Of a stretch of DNA of 64,000 nt, positions 44,781 to 54,722 are shown piece by piece. Source of the stretch: Patiria miniata. Lineage: Eukaryota > Echinodermata > Asteroidea > Valvatida > Asterinidae. The position numbers and the translations under genes were made by a program. Numbering within the stretch: position 1 is the first letter of the stretch; each line of letters opens with the position of its first letter. The notes beneath the pieces were generated by a model. It had not been told where the DNA came from. It did no database searches and worked only from the letters and a program-made list of their open reading frames with translations. The DNA lies in the NCBI RefSeq assembly GCF_015706575.1, contig NW_024037073.1, positions 25,340,622-25,404,621 on the forward strand, in the 5' to 3' direction.

Positions 44781-46262
44781 TTACGTGGATGGCTTGCACT
44801 CATCAGTTACCAGAAAACATTGTTCTTGACAACTTTTGAACGATTGACTCCTTTCTGGTTCTGGATGTGCATACTGCTGCCCTTGTGCTGATGGCTCGGT
44901 GCCAGTCAGCCCAGGACATTGTTCCTGAGTACTTGCAAGTGACTGCTGGCTCTCTGCTGGTTCTGGATGTACACACTGTTCCCCTTGCATGGATGGCTTG
45001 CAGTCAGTCAGACTTGAGCATTGTTCCTGATGAGAACTTGCAAGCGCTGGGGTCCCTGCTGGTTCTGCATGTACCTCAACATGCACTTGAACATGCTGCT
45101 GACTGTGCATGGATGCCTTGCTGCTGCCTTGCCTGGAACATTGTTCTTGACAGCTGTCCAGTGACTGCTGACTCGCTGTGTGTTGTGCATGCCCTTGGCT
45201 TGGTGGCTTGCTGTTGCTTGGCCTGGCAGCACGGTGCTCTTGGTCATTTTCTGCCTGTGGAATCACATGAAGCTCAATGTGCTTCCCTGTCTGCGATGGT
45301 CGGCTGGGATTCCGTCTTGGGCAGTAACGACAGCACAGTCTGAGGAATGAGAAAGCCTTGACTACAGCTTCACGATAGTCAGCATTTGTGGCACTGTAGA
45401 CCAGGGAATTGATTGAGCTATTGATAAGTTGGAAGATCGCTATGCATGTTATCAGAATATTAAGTTTTTCTCCAAGTTTTAGAAATTCAACAGCCTGGGA
45501 AAGCACGCTTTTAGAATAAGTCTCTGCCACACTGAGAATAATTGAAGCTGCAGTGTTCAATGAGTTCAGAATGAAGAAAACAGCAGTATTGATGATAACC
45601 ATACAGAGGACCTTGCCTGCTCGCTTGGGACAGTTTGGCAACAGGGCTGATTGCTTGCGTACTTTTACTACTAGATAGATATACAAACCAAGAGTTGCTA
45701 TTAAACAGACAAAGTTGATAGTGGAATGGGTCCAAAAGATGATGTCAGTGAAGACGTACTGTGTTATTGGTAAGAATATCAGAATCACACCAACAATAAT
45801 TGTTGGCACCCAGAGTCCTGCTGATATCTTTGCTGCTCGAGATTTAGAGGCTTTTTTCTTGAACGTCAGAGGATTGCGCACTGCAGAGAATCTCTCAGCT
45901 GCTATGGTAACCACAAAGCAATTAGAAGCATCAATGAACATGTTCTCCACACATGTGAATGCTTTTTGCCCTAAAAAGCTGTACTCTATGGGTGACCACA
46001 ATGCATACATAAATTCAGTCGTGAGAAAGAGCAAGTCGGCCACAGCCAGATTAGATAAGTAGATGTTGATGATTGTACGCACGGACTTCACTCGAATGAC
46101 TGTGAAAAGAAAGACAAAGTTTAAGAGGAGGCCAATTGGCACAATGATTTCGGCACTTAACCATATTATTTGATTACTTCTGTCTCGACTCTTGTAATAG
46201 TTCTCAAGATGCTTTTGTAGTTCATTTGATGGAGTGGAGCTGTTTTGGTAGCCATCATCCAT
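44781..46262 (-). CDS. orphan class A (rhodopsin-like) GPCR, single exon
   Basis: A complete 493-codon frame. N-glycosylation site N7-S-S; TM1 ~32-56 (N48), TM2 ~64-88 (LAVADLL), Cys104 at the top of TM3, TM3 ~104-127 ending ERF (123-125) in place of DRY, TM4 ~146-164 (Trp151), TM5 ~172-200, TM6 ~216-244 without CWxP, TM7 ~267-290 with NSLVY for NPxxY. Possible palmitoylated cysteines at 310, 311 and 314. No cysteine is seen in the second extracellular loop, so the usual disulphide partner of Cys104 is missing. The tail (~330-493) is hydrophilic, with four QEQC boxes spaced 40, 34 and 33 residues and HPEP motifs: degenerate tandem repeats. Intronless, inside duplicated DNA. It should be a plasma-membrane receptor; the ligand is unknown. 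The departures from DRY, CWxP and NPxxY suggest atypical activation. Plus-strand frames opposite it are shadows. Confidence 0.9.
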   Translation of the reverse strand: MDDGYQNSSTPSNELQKHLENYYKSRDRSNQIIWLSAEIIVPIGLLLNFVFLFTVIRVKSVRTIINIYLSNLAVADLLFLTTEFMYALWSPIEYSFLGQKAFTCVENMFIDASNCFVVTIAAERFSAVRNPLTFKKKASKSRAAKISAGLWVPTIIVGVILIFLPITQYVFTDIIFWTHSTINFVCLIATLGLYIYLVVKVRKQSALLPNCPKRAGKVLCMVIINTAVFFILNSLNTAASIILSVAETYSKSVLSQAVEFLKLGEKLNILITCIAIFQLINSSINSLVYSATNADYREAVVKAFSFLRLCCRYCPRRNPSRPSQTGKHIELHVIPQAENDQEHRAARPSNSKPPSQGHAQHTASQQSLDSCQEQCSRQGSSKASMHSQQHVQVHVEVHAEPAGTPALASSHQEQCSSLTDCKPSMQGEQCVHPEPAESQQSLASTQEQCPGLTGTEPSAQGQQYAHPEPERSQSFKSCQEQCFLVTDECKPST

Positions 46263-46450
46263 ACTTCATGTACAGTGTAGCATTGATCTGCATATCCAAC
46301 ATTTCATTCAGATACAACAATACAACAAAGTGTGTGATACTGATCACTCAAGTTTTATACCAAAGGAATACATGTAACACCTACAGAAATGGGTAGTTGA
46401 AACTGAAAGTTCATGATACTGTGTCCCTTTCCCCCCGCTTTCCTCTAAGA

Positions 46451-47084
46451 CATATTGTAATGCACGTGACATATCTCATGACAGCAGTAGCTGTAACCAA
46501 AGAAGACAACTCAGTTTCGTTATTACTGGCATTGACATGAAATCTGAGAATTAAATGGGTTTCAGTTTTAATTATTTGCTCCAGATTATACATTTGTTCA
46601 TGCAAGTGTTTAAATTTGTTCATGTTACTGATTATGGAAAGTAACACCCACACGAAACTTTGTTAATCACTAACTGCAAATTTTACATTGGTATAAACAA
46701 GTACAACGTAGGTAATTAAAAAAATGACAATTTTCATTATTAAAAATACATGCTGTATTTGCTTTTCAAAATGCAACAATGTCCTACTCTTGGATATTGA
46801 CTTATTTAAACATACTTGTCCATTAATTCATTCAGTGTTTCCTTTCTGTTTGATTATCAATTTGATCCGACAAGGAATGAAGTAAAACAGTTTTCATTTT
46901 TACATCACAAAGTGATTTTTTTGCTCATCTGCTGCTATTTCTTTCTGTCTGAGGCTGTTGGTTGTCATTTGAAATCAGTCTCTGCCTTGCCTGACAATCA
47001 AGTTGATGTTGTCATATTTTGTTTTGTTGATGGAACATCTTTGCAAGACAATTTGCAAGGGCTAACTACATGTACTTGGTCTGA
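46451..47084. other. no gene seen
   Basis: A+T-rich. A plus-strand open frame from 46816 has a hydrophobic stretch but runs into SINE sequence and has no family. Confidence 0.35.
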
Positions 47085-47190
47085 ATGTGAACCCAGAGCC
47101 TTCTGCTTAGAGTGCAGGCATCTTAACCAACTCCAACACCAAGCTTGCTGAAGTCAGCTGGCTGATTGGAATCTTGTTGAACAGCAGTCT
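47085..47190 (-). mobile_element. tRNA-derived SINE fragment
   Basis: Contains atgtgaacccagagccttct, gagtgcaggcatcttaacca, ccaagcttgctgaagtcagc: a decayed inverse of the tRNA-Ser-like head plus the cttgctg-ggctggct flank shared with 38.63 and 49.61 kb. Confidence 0.7.
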
Positions 47191-47429
47191 GCTGCAGATA
47201 TCCATGTACATGGAGTGGTGCTGATAATCAGTACATAATATAGGATTGGAATCAGTCACACGACTCTAGCAGGTTTGCTACATTGCATAATAATGGTGAA
47301 GATTTTGGCAGTAAGTGTGGAAAATCATCATTTAATACAATCAAAGTAAGGTAAAATAATGTTGTTTTTTCCTGATAAGAATTATATAATTACTGACTGT
47401 ACAATTTGGATTGATGCCTAAGATGATAC

Positions 47430-48480
47430 CTGCAGCGTCTTCTCCCAGACCAGTTTGACACCATCTACTTGGACTTCATCTGGCAGCAGGTGAAATTCTC
47501 TCAGCAAGAGATTTCACCAATACCATGATGTCTTGCATGTGCTTTTCCAGTCGCTGGATAGAATCAGGCTTCAATCCAACCGCAATGGCCGATGTGGTTC
47601 CTCGGAAGTCTGTAGTCTGCGCCCGGGCCTGTTTCCGTTCTTTGCGTTTTATTGCCCAGTTCTTGACTTCTTTGAACTACATGTAGACGAACTGCGGTCA
47701 ACAAAATCGCGACAGGAGTGCCTCAGTCTCTCTTGCTCAATGCCATCTATGAATTGATCTTGTATGATGGTGTCAGGATTTTTGTATAGTCCGGGGTCTC
47801 GCTTAAGTAGTCAGTGAAACAGTCGCTGTAGCTCTACGCCAAACTGACGAATGGACTCACTGCCTCTGTTCCAAACACCAGCGCTGCAACTCTCCACTTG
47901 TTAGGGTCTCCCCATATGAGGTCTTTAAATACATCAGTGCCTCTTCGGCAGTCTCAACAGAGGACAGTAAAGAGCGGACCACTACCGTCTGACTTCGGCG
48001 GAGTGAGTCCAGCAAAAACTGGCCACGTTGGTCCTCCGGATTGTGATAACGGTCATACACATGATTCATACATTTAGCTGTTACAAAGTCATCTACCAGC
48101 ACGGACTTTGCATCGTTCCGTCCTTCGAATGAGGGGCATTTTGGTTATGGTGCCATCCCAACTTGGGGTGGCAGGCCACAAACGCCCGCAGGAGCTCCTC
48201 TGAGGGGAACCCGGTATTGGTCGGTTCTGTCTTGATCTGGACTCTGGTAAGCGGTGTGTACTCTCCTCCCACTTTCCATCCTCCTTCTGGAGGGAGAATG
48301 GCTCAATTCAAAATCGGCAGAATTAGTTCATTGTCCTAGTCAGTTCTGTGAATCAGCCCGGTGGCATTCACGTAGCACCCCTTCAGGCTTTGAAGGGGGC
48401 AAACGCGCATCAACCAAGGAAAACTTCCTGGTTTTCTCCTCTGCTGGAGACTGTACTTTCACGTAGGTTGTCATCTTGAC
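47430..48480 (-). mobile_element. gag-like retroelement fossil (Ty3/gypsy or PNMA-type)
   Basis: On the minus strand 48102-47857 reads a capsid-like segment: QFLLDSLRRSQTVVVRSLL, SSVETAEEALMYLKTSYGE, SGELQRWCLEQRQ. The pattern of G-x-L-x-S-G-E-L then a Gln/Glu segment is typical of gag capsids. Neighbouring sequence up to 48480 and down to 47430 looks like the rest of the same element. Broken, several breaks, no LTRs seen. Relation to the gypsy fossil at 28-31 kb is unknown. Confidence 0.5.
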
Positions 48481-49282
48481 GACTATGATGTGACCTACGG
48501 ATCCTCAAGCCCTCGCTACTAGTTGGCTGGCTGAAAGTACAGATCCCACTTCTGACACTTGTGGGTGGGGGGGGAGGGTGTCAAGGGTGTTCAACAAGAA
48601 TGCACATCGGACACCCAAGGTTCGGATCTCTGAAGTTTGTGCGAAGCACACAGGCCAACAGCGAGGTGATGGCAACATGAGGAATCAAGATAGAGAGAAG
48701 GAGAGTGCAAAATAATCAATTGTTCCCTAAAGTTTAACTGAAACCAAAAAAACAATAAGAATAAAAAATACTGAGAATAAAAATCACATAAGGATGTGTG
48801 TGAATTGTTTTCGTTTTGCTGAAAGAACGCAAGTCAGCAATTTTATATTAAATACATGTAGATCTGAACAAAATTGTTTGTTTCAGTCAAATTATTCTGT
48901 GTGAAAGAATGACAGTTTTTTTCATCTGGCTTATTTCATTGTGTCACACTTAATTCTTGGTTACATAATCCCAGTGTTTCCAAGTAAATGTCATGGCCAA
49001 TGACAGCACTCAAGGAACTAAATCTGAAGACAAATTTAATAAGCATCTTCCCTTTGCTTGTACATATTGTTAGTTATGAGCGTCAATAAAATCCTACAAT
49101 CGTGCACACTAATGTAAAGTGACCAAAATAACATCGCTGGAAGTGAAAGCTATATCTTTCAAACGAAACCCATGTTTACTAAAATTCCCAACGTATGACG
49201 TATGCCCACGTGATGGCGCATACAGGTGGTGTTTTGTGACACTGACAGTTGCAAAATGAATGGTTTTTTTTTTTAATTATCC
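48481..49282. other. no gene seen
   Basis: A G-run lies near 48567-48580. The rest is A+T-rich with no coding or repeat family recognised. Confidence 0.35.
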
Positions 49283-49770
49283 AGTCAGGTAAGACAAACA
49301 TCTGTGAAGTCTCATTTGCATTGGTCTGCATCTCATTTCTATTTGGATGATTGTGAAATTTGAAATTGTGAATCAGAAAGTAGGAATCAACTTTAGTACA
49401 ATTGGTTTTCAATTTCATCCATATAATTATTGATCTTCTTTTATATATGTGTAATTTTTTTGTTGCCCTTCGCTGAAGTATTTTACAAACACTGTACACT
49501 CGAGTGTTGTCTGAGGGCTTGCTAGAAAAAAAACACAAGCTTTCTTCGGGTTGGACACAAACCCCTAACCTTCTGCTTCCTAGTGCAGACGCATTAACCA
49601 CTCGACCACTGAGCTTGCTGTGGCAAGCTGGCCATTCTGAGTCTGATGTAGCAGTGCTTAACCCAACTTTGTGTAGGAGGTCATTAGTTTGAGTCCCACC
49701 TAAGCCTTCGGACAACACTAACTGTACAGTGTTTGCTAAATATATCGGCCAAAGGCAAACAAAAATCCAA
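49283..49770. mobile_element. two SINE copies in opposite orientation
   Basis: Minus-strand copy at about 49460-49640: tail cttcgctgaagtatt-acaaacactgtacactcgag and head ttggacacaaacccctaacc, tcctagtgcagac, accactcgaccactgagctt. Plus-strand copy at about 49650-49765: gtcattagtttgagtcccac, gacaacactaactgtacagtg. The word caggtaagacaaac at 49287 recurs beside the SINE at 9.1 kb. Confidence 0.75.
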
Positions 49771-49818
49771 TATAAAAAAGGATAATTTCCATCTCGTAAT
49801 TTTTTTTTCCCTGCCCAG

Positions 49819-49995
49819 GTTCCCTGAAGTCCATCCAGATGATCCTTAATAAGACGGCAGACGGTACAGGCATAGACTCCAACACCCTGGCCTTACAGAT
49901 GAAGGGCCATCCTGAGCTGAGGGACTAGCTCCATGTCGTCACCTCATGGGGGCCTTTGCCTGTCTACCCTGGGGTGGTCAACTCAGAATTACCTG
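49819..49995 (+). pseudogene. exon resembling a phosphonate/phosphate-binding (PhnD-like) domain, with a stop
   Basis: Bounded by a ctgcccag acceptor and CCTG|GTAGGT. It reads GSLKSIQMILNKTADGTGID, SNTLALQMKGHPELRD, stop, LHVVTSWGPLPVYPGVVNSE. The order A/G-x-I-D-S-N, a charged P-E-L-R helix, then L-x-V-x-x-S-W-G-P-x-P-x-x-P-x-V-V is the pattern of the second lobe of PhnD-type ABC-transporter binding proteins, from memory of the family. The in-frame TAG at 49927-49929 stands where the frame otherwise continues well. Animal versions of such domains are unusual. No partner exon was found. Confidence 0.5.
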
Positions 49996-50025
49996 GTAGG
50001 TACAGTGGACTCTGTGACCAAGTAC

Positions 50026-50450
50026 CAGTGTTGTAGTCAAGTCACCGTCCAACATCTAGTCCAAGTCCCGAGTCACAAGCCTGGAGTCCAAGTCCAATTC
50101 TTGAGTTACAAGCCTCGAGTCCGAGTCACGAGTCACTTGTTCTTAGTTGTTCACCAATCAGCCATTCTGTCTTTTCAGTAAATCCCAGTGTATAATGTTG
50201 TGTGTACATGTTGTTTAGACCCAAAATGTGTTTTCCTTTTAACTCCCATCCCTACAAAAATCCTCCTCCATCCCTTCCCTCCATGTTTTATCATCCAAAC
50301 ATTATTCCTCAATGATCCTTTCCCATCCCTGCGTTAGGTTTTTTCTTTTGATGAAATTACGTGACTCGAGTCATAAGTCACCAAGCTCGAGTTCGAGGAG
50401 TCATGGTCGAGTCCGAGTCCGAGTCTGAGTCATTTTCCAATGTGACTAAA
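50026..50450. repeat. GAGTCC-rich inverted repeat, probable MITE
   Basis: It begins CAGTGTTGTAGTCAAGTCAC, a familiar start of some hAT-type MITEs. It carries many GAGTCC/GAGTCAC words at 50060-50140 and again in gactcgagtc, gtccgagtccgagtctgagt at 50360-50440. The right terminus is not exact. It starts 31 bp after the PhnD-like exon. Confidence 0.55.
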
Positions 50451-50705
50451 TTGAGATGCGCTTGCAGATCTCGGCAACTTTAGTGGTAAAAGGAGTGTTG
50501 AGTGAACTAGGGGCAAGTTGGATCTAGGACCAATGGTTGAATAGTGGTTGGTTGGTGACGTACGTAGCACATGCGCACTGAAATTACAGTGGGTACAACT
50601 CTAGTCAAACTATTGACATGTCAACAGCCGTGAGAAGATGGTGCTTGCACATTCGCTGAAGATTTGTTCAACACTTGATGTTTCTGTTTTATTTACACAA
50701 ATAAT

Positions 50706-50875
50706 AGCTTTTAAGCTCGGTGGTTGAATGGTAAGACATCTGCACTAGAAAGCAGGAGGTCATGGGTTCGAGTCCCACCCGAATGATTTTTTCACTTTCG
50801 CTGGGGGGGGGGGGGGGAGACACACTGAGTAAACAGTGTTTATACGTCGGTGAAGGGCAGAGCCTAATATTGAAA
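50706..50875 (+). mobile_element. best-preserved tRNA-Ser-like SINE
   Basis: Head AAGCTCGGTGGTTGAATGG, loop CTAGAAA flanked by CTGC/GCAG, GGGTTCGAGTCCCACC, then a G-run (50801-50817) and the tail cactgagtaaacagtgttta, cgtcggtgaagggcagagcc. It serves as reference for copies at 9.1, 19.5, 26.7, 34.5, 38.6, 38.8, 47.1 and 49.5 kb. The loop matches tRNA-Ser(AGA). Confidence 0.88.
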
Positions 50876-51815
50876 TAGTGATTGCGTAGTTTATTATTTT
50901 ATTGTACAATGGTGACAAAAGTGACAGAATCCTAAACTAACAAAGAAAAACTATGCCATGAAAGTGGAATTTAGTACTCACAGTTTTTGTTTTTCTGCCA
51001 TTTTGTTCGATATCGTAGTTGATCCCCTCTGCCCAATGTTATGACAAATTGCTATTGATAACCAGCTATAAATCGTGGCCCGACCAGCCGCAGTAGGCTG
51101 GTCCTGAATAGTCGACTAGACTAGTCCAACCATCTTCGACTAGCGTGCGTTCCATCAGAGTTAGTCAAACTATAATTAATTACAATACCTCACCCACAGA
51201 TTCTGTGTCTTGATTGGCCGAGAGCGAGTCACATGGTACTTTCTATTTTTGCTATCTTTCAGAGCACAGCCAAAAGTACTATACCCATAGCAACTAAAGT
51301 ACTATACCACTAGCAACCAAAGTACTATACCCATGGTGTAGTTTTTGTGTGCAAATGTATGCTGGCCTGCGCGTAGCGCGTATTGTTTCCAATAGAGCGC
51401 GCCACAGAGTTGGATTCAAGCGTTTTGTGAAGGGGTGGTGTGGAAGAGTTCCCATCAATTTTGTATTGAAATAGAAGTTCATTTTAACTGTGTTCAGATT
51501 TATGTAATTTAAGGTATTAAAAACCTAGCAGAATCTGTGGGTGAAGTGTTATGAAACAAATATTGAATGCCTTATCTCGTGGTGAAGTAAAACTAGCCTC
51601 CGTCGATGATCCATGGAGCATTTAATTTTCCCTTTGCTTCCCCTCAGGGAAATAGATGTCCATTGATAACCTGAGGCGGCTAGGTTTACTACACCACTCG
51701 AAGCATTCCATATTTGTATACTATGGTCCTTGATTGAACCTTGTTCCATCTAATGGCCCCCAGTTTAGCCAAATTTGTGCGTACTGAATATTTCTTGTAT
51801 TTATTCCCTCCACAG
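50876..51815. other. no gene; short tandem AAAGTACTATACC units
   Basis: 51270-51335 has three copies of a ~23-bp unit around aaagtactatacc-agcaac. A small ctagtcgac-type palindrome lies at 51110-51145. Nothing coding. Confidence 0.45.
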
Positions 51816-51946
51816 AGGAAGTACGGTACCTGTCCTCACGGAGGCTACGGTCTCGGACTGGACGATTCTTGACCTGGATCCTAAAACGCATGCATATCAG
51901 GGACGTCTGCTTCTAACCACGCTTCATAAAACGATGCACGCCATAG
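51816..51946 (+). pseudogene. NARS1: terminal exon of cytosolic asparaginyl-tRNA synthetase, broken
   Basis: After a cctccacag acceptor the exon reads RKYGTCPHGGYGLGL, then, one frame over, RFLTWILKRMHIRDVC and PRFIKRCTP with a final TAG at 51944. Human NARS1 ends RKYGTCPHGGYGLGLERFL, TWILNRYHIRDVCLYPRF, VQRCTP. The GLGLER motif is class II synthetase motif 3 (ATP binding). One base is missing around 51868-51873 (GAACGA expected, GACGA present), and the Tyr codon near the end is TAA (51913-51915). Upstream NARS1 exons are not in the window, so this is a stray or decayed exon unless the base calls are wrong. Confidence 0.88.
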
Positions 51947-52469
51947 ATGCGTCAACATGTCACCTTCAATTCCTGATTCTAAGCATTGCTTATTTGGTAT
52001 GGGAAATTAAGATCAATAAGGGGTGGGGCTAGGTTGATCAAGTGGGGGGGGGGGTTGATTGTATGCCCTAAGACCAAATTTCTAGAGATAATTATGCCAT
52101 TGTATTGTAAGGTATCTCTTCAAGGTGCAGTTTTAAACTTTCTTCACAGTTCGCTCTTTTAGTTTCAAGTAGTTTGGGTTTTTTTTACCAAAACTCATAA
52201 CAAATTGCAAGGGTTCAACCTAACATTTCTTATAAAATTTGGCCAAAACAGGACTTGCCTCCAAATGACTCGGAAATTCCCTACAATGTAAGAAGAGTTT
52301 CAATCAGTGTTCAAAAATCCATTTTTATGAAGATTTGAGCAAAAATTACTGGTTTATTGATTGGAAAGAAGTTATCTTTTGTGACCGCAATTTCTCCCAC
52401 ATTTTTGATGTGATTATCTGTTGGATGGAATATCTGACCAGAAATCGTGTTGGAATTGGGCCTCAAGTA
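51947..52469. other. diverged copy of the 52-63 kb repeat sequence, no gene
   Basis: Contains words of the ~315-bp family (aaattccct-, gaagatttgagcaaaaatta), highly diverged. G-runs at 52043-52053. Confidence 0.4.
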
Positions 52470-52845
52470 CTTTAGGCCCCCCCCTCCCAAAAAGGCTCCA
52501 GTTTCTGGTATGCGCGCGCGTCACTGTAGCCATGCGCGACAGCCAACTTAAACAGTTTTTCATTGTAAGATTATGTCTCAAAAACCGCCCAACTCACTGG
52601 TTTGACTGGAATCCTGCTGCTATACAAGTTTAATGTGTTTTAAGATGGGGTTACTATGGAGCATAAGCTTTATGTGGCTTCTGTAGGCTCACATATATTT
52701 TGCACTAAATTTATTCGGGCACCATTTGCAGTCATCACCGACATTTGAAGAAAAAATTTATTTTTTTTAAATGCCGCGTCGCTGCACCAATTTTTGGGCA
52801 AGCTCCATACCAGAAACCGAAGACTTATTTTTTTGGCCTCAGACA
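52470..52845. mobile_element. interspersed repeat, copy 2 (MITE-like)
   Basis: Ends ggctccagtttctggtatgc and gcaagctccataccagaaac are inverted. The interior matches 36625-36935 in order. Non-coding. Confidence 0.7.
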
Positions 52846-54513
52846 AGTGTCCTGCAAGTTTAAAGCAATTTAAAAAATTGGCCAGAATTAAAATAGAATA
52901 CATTTTAAATAAAAGACGATTTCTCTAAAACAAAAGTCCTTTCTTAGAACTTTCTCATGTTTTGTTAAGAAATCCTTCTAAAATATTCTCAATAATATGT
53001 ACTTGTAATCAAGTGCTGAATAGTTACTTTCATTTCTCATTAAGCTGCACTATTTGTCAAATATTATCATATATCACTTCAAGTATCTTTCTTTCCTTTC
53101 AACTAGGTATGTAACTGTCTAAAACAAAAAAAAACATTTGAATGCAAAACATGTTTTTCTCCTCATAATGAAAAGAAAATTGAAAAATTATGTTCAAATT
53201 ATCCGTTATTTCCCCACTGATAAAAATCCATGTTCAAAGATTTAGAGACATATTTTTTATTTCAGTACTCAGAATTGACATTGTTGACCTGCTTTTTCAG
53301 AAATGTCTTCCAGCCTGCAGTTTATTGATGCAACATGTACACTTAAACTCGACTTCAAAAATACAAGTAGACGAGAAATCTATTTGAATAGACCTGCCAT
53401 GCGTCCGATTTAGTAACTGCAAAACTTAGACGTTATTGCCCTCTTTAATATCAATAGATCTGCTCAAAGTAAGTACAAGTATGTTCAGTCAAAGTTACGA
53501 AAGGAAATTTGAACTGCATGTGACAGTATAATTTGTTTTAACATTGTTTCATTTTGTCTAACAAATATTGGTGTCCAAATTTACGCTCTGGTTTTTGGAA
53601 ATGATTGCATTTTTTTCAGTGATTGTTACAAGGTTAACACTGGATTTGTTTGTCTTGTTGTTTTATTTCTTGCTATGATTCAAATTATTTTCTAGTTTAA
53701 GGTTTCTGGAATGAATAGATTGAATAAAATTGTAGAGTGCAACTACTAAGCTCTGTGTATAAGGTGTGACGTTTGAAATATTTCTGAGTTTAATTAATTT
53801 TTATTATTTTGTTTCTCTCCAATGCGTTGCCAAAAAAAAGATAGACTTTTCTCCAAACGACTCCGAAACCTCTTTCGATATCAGATGAGTATCTATCAAC
53901 ATTCAAGCACATTATCTTGAAGATTTGGGCAAAAGATCACACGACTAATTGATTAAAAAATATCATTTTTAGCCAATCTTTCATTAGAGGGCGCGCCACA
54001 TGCATAGTGGTCGCTACTCGTACAGCGTCAATACGGATGTCTGACTTTTGAGTAAAAAGAAGACATTCATGTTTCGGGCAATATATCAAGGAATACTGAA
54101 TGAATTAACTCATTATTTCGATGGGTAATTGTTCATAGTGTGTCACGGTCGCCAATTTAATTTCAAGAGTGTTTTAACCGTCAAAATATATCACATTCAG
54201 GAGTATATTTTCAATCATGGGGATTCGTCCAACAGCAAAGCACTTGAGATCGAAAACAATTAAGTGTTTTAAACGTGAAAATAAAATCCGAATGAAAGCA
54301 ACCTTGATGGCCAAAAAAGTCTCACTACCTTTTACGAGCAATATCGCCTTTATATTTGTCTACCGCATGATCCCTTTAAATTTATTGAAAGTTGTTCTCT
54401 GCGTGACTTTTTATTTGATGCCCTAAAATGATATTTATGGGTTTTTTTTTAATTCCGCAATTACTTCCGAGAATTTATATTTTAAATACTCCCTTTAATA
54501 TGCAGGGAGAGGG
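52846..54513. other. A+T-rich, diverged repeats, no gene
   Basis: 53830-53960 again shows words of the ~315-bp family (gacttttctccaaacgactc, gaagatttgggcaaaa). The rest is unassigned. Confidence 0.4.
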
Positions 54514-54590
54514 CAATAGCCTGGTGGTAGGCAACCTAGCGCTCAACCGAGAGGCAACGGCCTCGAGACCCGCTAAGTACCTAGCAGAGT
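54514..54590 (+). mobile_element. tRNA-like SINE head, second family
   Basis: ATAGCCTGGTGGTAGGCAAC (A-box region) and GGCCTCGAGACCCGC (B-box-like), with ctcaaccgagaggc between them, resemble a common invertebrate SINE head. It differs from the tRNA-Ser-like family and is followed by an A+T-rich tail. Confidence 0.5.
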
Positions 54591-54689
54591 ATTTTTATTT
54601 ATTTTTGTTTTATATTATTTCTATAAAAAAGAAAGAATAAAATGCCATTTTATTTTATTTTATATTGTACCCTGGTCCAGCGATACGGA

Positions 54690-54722
54690 ATTCGGTGCGT
54701 ACCGCTAGAGGCGACTATTGAT
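54690..54722 (+). repeat. single copy of the 42-bp minisatellite unit at the satellite edge
   Basis: Reads gcgtaccgctagaggcgact, attgatgg, directly joined to the first 225-bp satellite monomer. The same unit lies beyond the other end (59697-59752) and as an array at 60985-61290. Confidence 0.75.

Larger units (their letters stand above)
42425..46450. repeat. segmental duplication, copy B
   Basis: Direct-orientation partner of 26810-36490. It contains a broken exon-2 copy (43574-43732) and the intact GPCR (44781-46262). Relative to copy A it has about 850 bp extra at 42660-43530. It lies 16 kb downstream of copy A's start, after the last recognised TRMT2A-like exon. Confidence 0.8.

Noticed and set aside
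44867-45343. 158-codon plus-strand frame
   Set aside because: Antisense shadow of the GPCR's repetitive tail.
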